64,000 nucleotides of DNA from Dioscorea cayenensis subsp. rotundata (Eukaryota > Streptophyta > Magnoliopsida > Dioscoreales > Dioscoreaceae), in assembly GCF_009730915.1 (NCBI RefSeq), contig NC_052484.1, positions 1,920,826 through 1,984,825 of the forward strand, in the 5' to 3' direction. Under the pieces are notes generated by a model, which was not told the origin of the DNA, ran no database searches, and saw only the letters and a program-made list of their open reading frames with translations. Of the stretch, positions 59,081-64,000 are shown in pieces; position 1 is the first letter of the stretch; each line of letters opens with the position of its first letter. The position numbers and the translations under genes were made by a program.

Positions 59081-61561
59081 TTTGGATATTGCTTTGTTCG
59101 GTAAGTTGGTAATTTTGAGGAGCTTCTCACGGTTTTAGTGGTTTAGATATCCGCTTTGTATCTTATCTATCAATGTTTATCAAGAAATTTTCTAGATATT
59201 GTTGTACTAGCCTATGCCATGCATTTCAACCTGTTACAAATTTGTTTTCTATGAAACTTTTAGAGTAATATTTGAACTAGTTGGTGAGTGTTGAGTTGCC
59301 AAGTATGTTAATTTTGACTTTGTGATAGCTATTGATGTTGCTTTCTGCTTGTCTGGTGATGTATGCATTTTGTGTTCTAATTGGATCATGTTGATTCCCC
59401 TGTTATTCTTGGATGTTTATTTGTGTAACAGACTTATCCTTTCATGTTACTTGAAGTGCATATCTAGTTGTTCACATCATCTTGTGTCTTCTGTTGGTTA
59501 TCAAGAAATATTGTTTATTTCTTGTTTCTGGATATGGTCATAGTAATTGTTGTTTTCCTCATGCCATAAACAAGGGTTTGTAACCAGGTATTTCAAGAAG
59601 GAACTTGTTCCTGTTCCTTAAACTGGGATTGATACTGACTTATATACATATATATATGTGTGTGTGTATTTAGATTACCACATTAGAAGAATAAATTGAG
59701 TTGAATAGCCATGTTTTTCTTGTACGAATTCTTCATTGATGCAGGTGTAGAGAGCAAACCTTGTACAAATTGTGTAGCCTATACTTGTTTTTTCTGGTCC
59801 TAATGTCCTTTTAGGAAACATAAAGGTATTTTTCCAAACTTGTTTATCATTTTGTTCTTATGCCAATGGCCTTTTTTGAGAATATACTGTGGTGTTTCCT
59901 TGGAAACCTATGCATAAACTTTCCCTCCATTGGGATGGGAATTTTGTATTTTGTACAAGTAGAGATTTTGGAAGCTAGTTCTAGGCTTTAGAGGAAGATG
60001 TCTGCGGCCTATATAGCTGACCGAGAAATTTTAAGGTTTTGATATTTATGTTTTATGATTGTAATGCAATGAAATTGGCTTAAATGATGTTGTTGTATAC
60101 AGCCTCATTTTTCTTTTTTAAATGTAGTATTCTGAGTAATTTATTGTTGAACAAGTCAGCTCTTTGGACTACTTGTCAGATTTTAATGTATTGTTTCCTT
60201 CTCCACTGTATTAAGGATGTCATTGAGAAAACAGTCTTAGATGGTTAAAATTTGGCGTGTTAAATGCACTTACATGAAAAGGAAAACTTTATCAAAATTA
60301 AGTTTCTGGCTTTTGAGATCTGTTTTAGTATTTTTAGTGTGAGCAACCAAAAAATAAGCATGAGAGAGTAATGACCATCTGGATGTCTCACTTGAAACTC
60401 TAGTATACTATTCATACTTGTTCTGATATTTATTATTTAATTTCAGTGAATGATATTTCAAGTGAGGATAAAGGGATGCATCGTAATTATTAGAGAAAGA
60501 TATTTGAGAACACAAAGGGCAAGGTTAATAGATTATGTGAATGTTAGTTGGCAATTGGAAATGTATTTGTGGTGAAATGTGGCTCGAGGAGTGTTCTTTT
60601 ATATTGAAAATCACAAAGAGCAAGTTTAATAGGCTTGTTGAATGTTGATTTTTGATTGTAGTGTTCCTTTATATTGAAAACACAAAGGACAAGGTTGATA
60701 GGATGTGTTCCTTTATCTTGTGATTTGTATTTGTTGATTCAACTTGCACAGATTTTGTGATCTTATCGTTAATATTAAGGTGAGTGAAGGTGCAAAGCCC
60801 AATCATTTGCCCTACATGAGAAGTGATCTGGGAACGGTTGCAGATATACCCATTGTCTGGTAAATACTCATGGACAGATTGGCTTGTTAATAATTATATT
60901 TGTTTTATGTGGTTGTTTGTTGTCATTGTTATTTTCGGACATAACAAAATCCATTCTCCCGATGCTGATTAATGTTCCGATTCAAGCTGTATTCCCTGGA
61001 GGGACTTGAGTTGGGAAAGTTGCTCTGAAAGGGAGGTATGCGCTTTTAATTTCATAATTTTACTGTTGAGTTTTTATGTCTTTTACTATATTTTATGACC
61101 TTATGTATGAAGTTTGCTTACTGGTTTATTTTGAAATAAGATGTCAAAACCCAGGTAAACATTCTTGTATGAACTTATTTACGTTCTATATTGTGAAAGC
61201 CATATGGCGATCAATTCCTTCATTAAGTCTTTTAAGGTCTGGATATAACAATTGTAATGTAGTAATCCGGTAAGTTCAAGAGTTCTTTTCATTATCATGA
61301 AAATTTATGTAAAACTAACATCATGATTTGCATGATAGGATTATTGTTTGCTTATGTACACCATTATCAATGAGTCTATACCATACATGTTTGTTCTTGT
61401 TGAAATGAAGATAATGTGAATAAAGCCATGAAAACTACACAGGCAATAGAGTTAGCAAAATAACAACAGAAAGAACTGGAATTGCACCTACTAATATGGC
61501 AGTTTGTTGATTTAATAAACAGGTAAATATCTCCCAATGGCTCTTGGTATTAGGATTCAAT
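59081..61561. other. Long intergenic stretch downstream of the O-fucosyltransferase gene
   Basis: AT-rich. A phrase GAAAACACAAAG-GCAAGGTT-ATAG recurs near 60,508, 60,605 and 60,677, with AGTGTTC-TTTATATTGAAA between, indicating a decayed repeat of about 70-100 bp. The phrases near 60,780-61,030 (AAGCCCAATCATTTGCCCTACATGAG; TGTATTCCCTGGAGGGACTTGAG) are slightly GC-richer and could be degraded exon remains, but I recognise no protein. Confidence 0.45.
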
Positions 61562-61984
61562 AAAACGGTGACACCACGTAGGATTTTATCCTTTTCAAAT
61601 CATAAATTATCACATCAGAATTTTATTTAAAAAAATAATAAATTTTTTTTTATTATTGAAACCTGTAAATGCTCAACTAAAAACCCTTCCTCGAAACCCT
61701 AAATTGTTTGCGGTTTACAATTTAGGGTTTCAGGCTTAGGGTGTAGGGTTTAGGATTTAGAATTTTGGGTATAGTTTTTATAGTATTTGGGTATATGATT
61801 TTAGTGTTTTAGGTAGGGTTTAAAATTTTAAAAATTTAGAAAATTTATACAATTTGAATTTAAAGTTTTTTAAAAAAATAATGTGGATGATGATGTGATC
61901 CACATCATTTAAAAACCCTATTTAGTCTGATGTGGTGATTTATAATTGCAAGGGGATATAATCTGACGTGGTGTCACCGTTTCA
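61562..61984. mobile_element. TIR element with telomere-like internal repeats
   Basis: The ends are a 56-bp imperfect inverted repeat: left AAACGGTGACACCACGTAGG, right (reversed) AAACGGTGACACCACGTCAG, both continuing to TCACATCAG or CCACATCAG. The interior has degenerate TTTAGGG-type phrases in both orientations (CGAAACCCTAAATTG; TTTAGGGTTTCAGG; TAGGGTGTAGGGTTTAGG), and GTGATCCACATCA near the right end. There is no ORF. A clear target duplication is not visible, so the superfamily is open. It lies 67 bp upstream of the thaumatin-like start codon. Confidence 0.65.
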
Positions 61985-62050
61985 TACCTCTGGCTCTTTA
62001 TAGGCTTGTTGGAGAAGCGTTCTTCAAGTTTCCCAAAGGGACTTCTTCAG

Positions 62051-62943
62051 ATGTCAATGGATGGAAAACCAAGAAGAAGAATAAGAGCATTCTCATCCTT
62101 TCTCTTGTTTCTCCTCTTTGTCCAAGGTGAGTATTTTCATGCCATCTTTGTTATCTAAAACTGTGATTTTGATTCATTCGTTTTCATAGCAAACCAATTT
62201 TTAGTCGTCCAAAACTATGCCAACATGAATCTACATTGGATATATTTGACATTTATGCAGAAGCACAACCGACATCCTTTACCTTCTCCAACAACTGCAA
62301 TTACACAGTTTGGGCTGGGACACTCTCCGGTGCAACCTCACAGTCGTTATCTGAAACTGGCTTCAAGCTCACCCCGGCATTCTCCACAACCCTCTCAGCT
62401 CCACCGGGCTGGTCCGGCCGCTTCTGGGGACGAACTCTCTGCTCCACAGATTCCACTGGCAAATTCTCCTGCACCACCGCCGATTGTGCAACTGGCACAA
62501 TCCCTTGCAATGGTGCCGGCTCCGTACCTCCAGCCACCTTAGCCGAGATCACTCTCAGTAACAATGGTGGCCAAGACTTCTACGACATCAGCCTCGTCGA
62601 TGGCTTCAACCTACCAATGTCTCTATCACCTGTGGGTGGCCGTGGGGATTGCGAGCCAGCGAGCTGTGCCTGGGACGTGAACACCGTTTGCCCAAGTGAA
62701 ATGCAAGTCACTAGTAAGTCTAGTGGCGCCGTGATCGCTTGCAGGAGTGCTTGCAATGCTTTCGGAGATGCTAAATATTGCTGCACTGGAGCTTATGCAA
62801 GTCCCAGTTCTTGCAAGCCTACTAATTATTCCAAATTGTTCAAGGATGTATGCCCTGATGCTTATAGCTTTGCTTTTGATGATCCCTCTAGTACTTTCAC
62901 TTGCATTGGTGCTACTACTTATCTTGTTACCTTTTGCCCTTAG
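62051..62943 (+). CDS. Thaumatin-like protein (PR-5 family)
   Basis: Two exons, join(62051..62126, 62261..62943), 252 aa. Exon 1 encodes a basic N-terminus and a secretion signal (AFSSFLLFLLFVQG); the intron phase is conserved (G|AA). The mature part begins near AQPTSFTFSNNCNYTVWAG. It has 16 cysteines (eight disulfides), the family signature region GKFSCTTADC, and the acidic-cleft REDDD residues (R in GRFWGRTLC, E in LAEITL, D in DFYDISLVDG, D in GDCEPASC). It ends FTCIGATTYLVTFCP with no GPI or vacuolar extension, so it is probably secreted to the apoplast. Family members are defence-related or developmental. The alternative ATG at 62,057 (MDGKP) would shorten it by two residues. A TIR element borders the promoter, and a broken relative faces it downstream. 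Confidence 0.9.
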
Positions 62944-63324
62944 GGTTTGTTTGGATTGCCTGAAATAAGTTATAACTTATATTATTTGCGCAAATTAGGT
63001 TTAAAAAAAATAAAGTCTTATTTTATTTTATTTTTATTTTTTGAGGTATCTTGAAAGGTTATTGATGAGTTGAAAAGCTTATTTTGTAAATTTTGTTTGT
63101 AGAAACAGTATCATTTGTTAAGTTATTTATTAGGATCTGAAATAAGTTATTGATTCATGGTAGGTCATTCATCAAAATTACAAGATGATATTTTAATCTT
63201 TAAAACTAAAAAAAATATTATTTTACCAATATTTTTTTAATTTATTGGTACTGGGTTTTTTATATAATAAATAATTATGTGTTTATGTACTTTATATATG
63301 TTTCTGACATAACTCGTCTATTTG

Positions 63325-63371
<47 letters not shown>

Positions 63372-63587
63372 CTCCATTTGTAAATTAATTTGAACATTTT
63401 TTTTTCTCTAGATGACATAACTATACTCACTTTATAAATAAAGTGAATGAATTGAAGCAAATATTTCCTAGAATTTCGATTCAAAGGACAAAAAAATGAT
63501 CCAATTAAAAAGAATTAAAAAAATTTGAAAAATCATAAACATTAACCTTTGTGAATTAGGTGATGAATGAATACCACAATACAAAGG
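62944..63587. other. 3' spacer between the two thaumatin-like sequences
   Basis: AT-rich, with a (TA)n microsatellite at 63,328-63,364. No gene seen. Confidence 0.6.
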
Positions 63588-63668
63588 CTAAGGGCAAAAG
63601 ATAAGAAGATAAGAAGGTCCTACACAAGTGAAAGTGCTAGTAAGATCATCAAAAGCATAACTATAAAG
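63588..63668 (-). pseudogene. Remnant of a second thaumatin-like gene (last 26 codons), inverted
   Basis: On the minus strand 81 bp encode YSYAFDDLTSTFTCVG and YLLIFCP plus stop, clearly homologous to the last residues of the gene at 62,051-62,943 (YSFAFDDPSSTFTCIG...VTFCP). Homology stops abruptly at 63,668, where GGGTCCGTTTGG begins. The gene is therefore truncated or interrupted by an insertion, in tail-to-tail orientation to the intact one. Confidence 0.75.
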
Positions 63669-63840
63669 GGTCCGTTTGGTTAGAGGAATGGGAATATGGA
63701 GATGGGGAAGTGGGAAGGGATGGGGATGGGGAAGGGATGGGAAATATAAATAGGAAAAGGGGATTGGGGATGGGAACAAAAGTAATGTTTGGTTGGAGGG
63801 GATGGGGATAGGAATAGGATAGAGAATAAGAGAAAATTTT
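63669..63840. mobile_element. GGGTCCGTTTGG-type MITE (left part)
   Basis: Begins near GGGTCCGTTTGGTTAGAGGAATGGGAAT and contains many GGGATGGGGA repeats and a second GTTTGGTTGGAGGGGATGGG. Ends of the form GGGTCCGTTTGGTT with G/A-rich subterminal repeats are common in plant hAT- and PIF-type MITEs. The right end is not identified and may lie outside the window. Confidence 0.4.
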
Positions 63841-64000
63841 AGTAAAATTACTTTTTTACCCTTTAATATTTTAATTAAATTATATATCTTGTAAAAAAAA
63901 CAATTATTATTAAATAGCTTCAATTTCTATAAAAAAAATTAAAATGAGTTATTTATTTTCTAAATAAATTTTAAAATTTATACATTTTAATTGATGAATA

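Noticed and set aside
60780-61030. Possible decayed exon between the O-fucosyltransferase and thaumatin-like genes
   Set aside because: Short phrases only, stops in all frames, no recognisable protein.
61676-61760. Interstitial telomere (chromosome fusion scar)
   Set aside because: The CCCTAAA/TTTAGGG phrases are few, degenerate and in both orientations, confined within a TIR element.

Overview
The window is plant nuclear DNA: spliced GT-AG genes in AT-rich intergenic DNA, chloroplast and mitochondrial proteins encoded in the nucleus, MITEs and Mutator-like elements. Several genes have GC-rich 5' coding ends that become AT-richer towards the stop (strongest in the BTB gene at 4.4-5.7 kb and the O-fucosyltransferase gene at 57.3-59.1 kb). 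That gradient is typical of monocots, so I infer a monocot; I cannot name the species.

Layout. 0-9.2 kb: 3' end of a UPF0496 gene (+), a mitochondrial inner membrane protease subunit 2 gene (-), an intronless BTB/POZ beta-propeller gene (+) whose stop lies in a tandem repeat, and the 3' half of a plastid DUF1997 gene (-). 9.2-24.85 kb: first arm of a giant inverted repeat, with the DUF1997 5' end, a PTC52-like Rieske oxygenase gene (-), a 3.35-kb Mutator-like element carrying about 582-bp tandem repeats, and a small two-exon membrane-protein gene (-). 24.85-40.5 kb: the same content in reverse, heavily corrupted. 40.5-41.5 kb: exactly 1000 N. 41.5-46.4 kb: a third, clean, forward copy of the small-gene locus, lacking the 3.35-kb element. 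46.8-55.3 kb: CKS1 (-) and, divergently, a WDR3/UTP12-type WD40 gene (+, 11 exons). 57.3-59.1 kb: an O-fucosyltransferase-family gene (+). 62.0-63.7 kb: a thaumatin-like gene (+) and the inverted remnant of a second one.

The most important observation concerns the assembly. The near-perfect fold-back at about 24,846, the 1000-N gap and the third copy fit one real locus represented three times: one haplotype with the 3.35-kb insertion, its low-accuracy fold-back, and a second haplotype without it. The simplest true order is 1-24,846 continuing directly into about 46,440. In addition, conserved genes (UPF0496, PTC52, WDR3 twice, O-fucosyltransferase) are each broken by 1-2 base indels at sites where conserved protein continues in the next frame. 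This looks like residual long-read error rather than gene death.

The genes are unrelated housekeeping and defence functions: mitochondrial protein maturation, chloroplast oxygenase, cell-cycle regulation, ribosome biogenesis, secretory-pathway glycosylation and an extracellular PR-5 protein. I see no co-operating cluster and no convincing new biological system. The items that merit follow-up are the inverted structure, the two Mutator-like elements with 9-bp target duplications, and the conserved small membrane protein.
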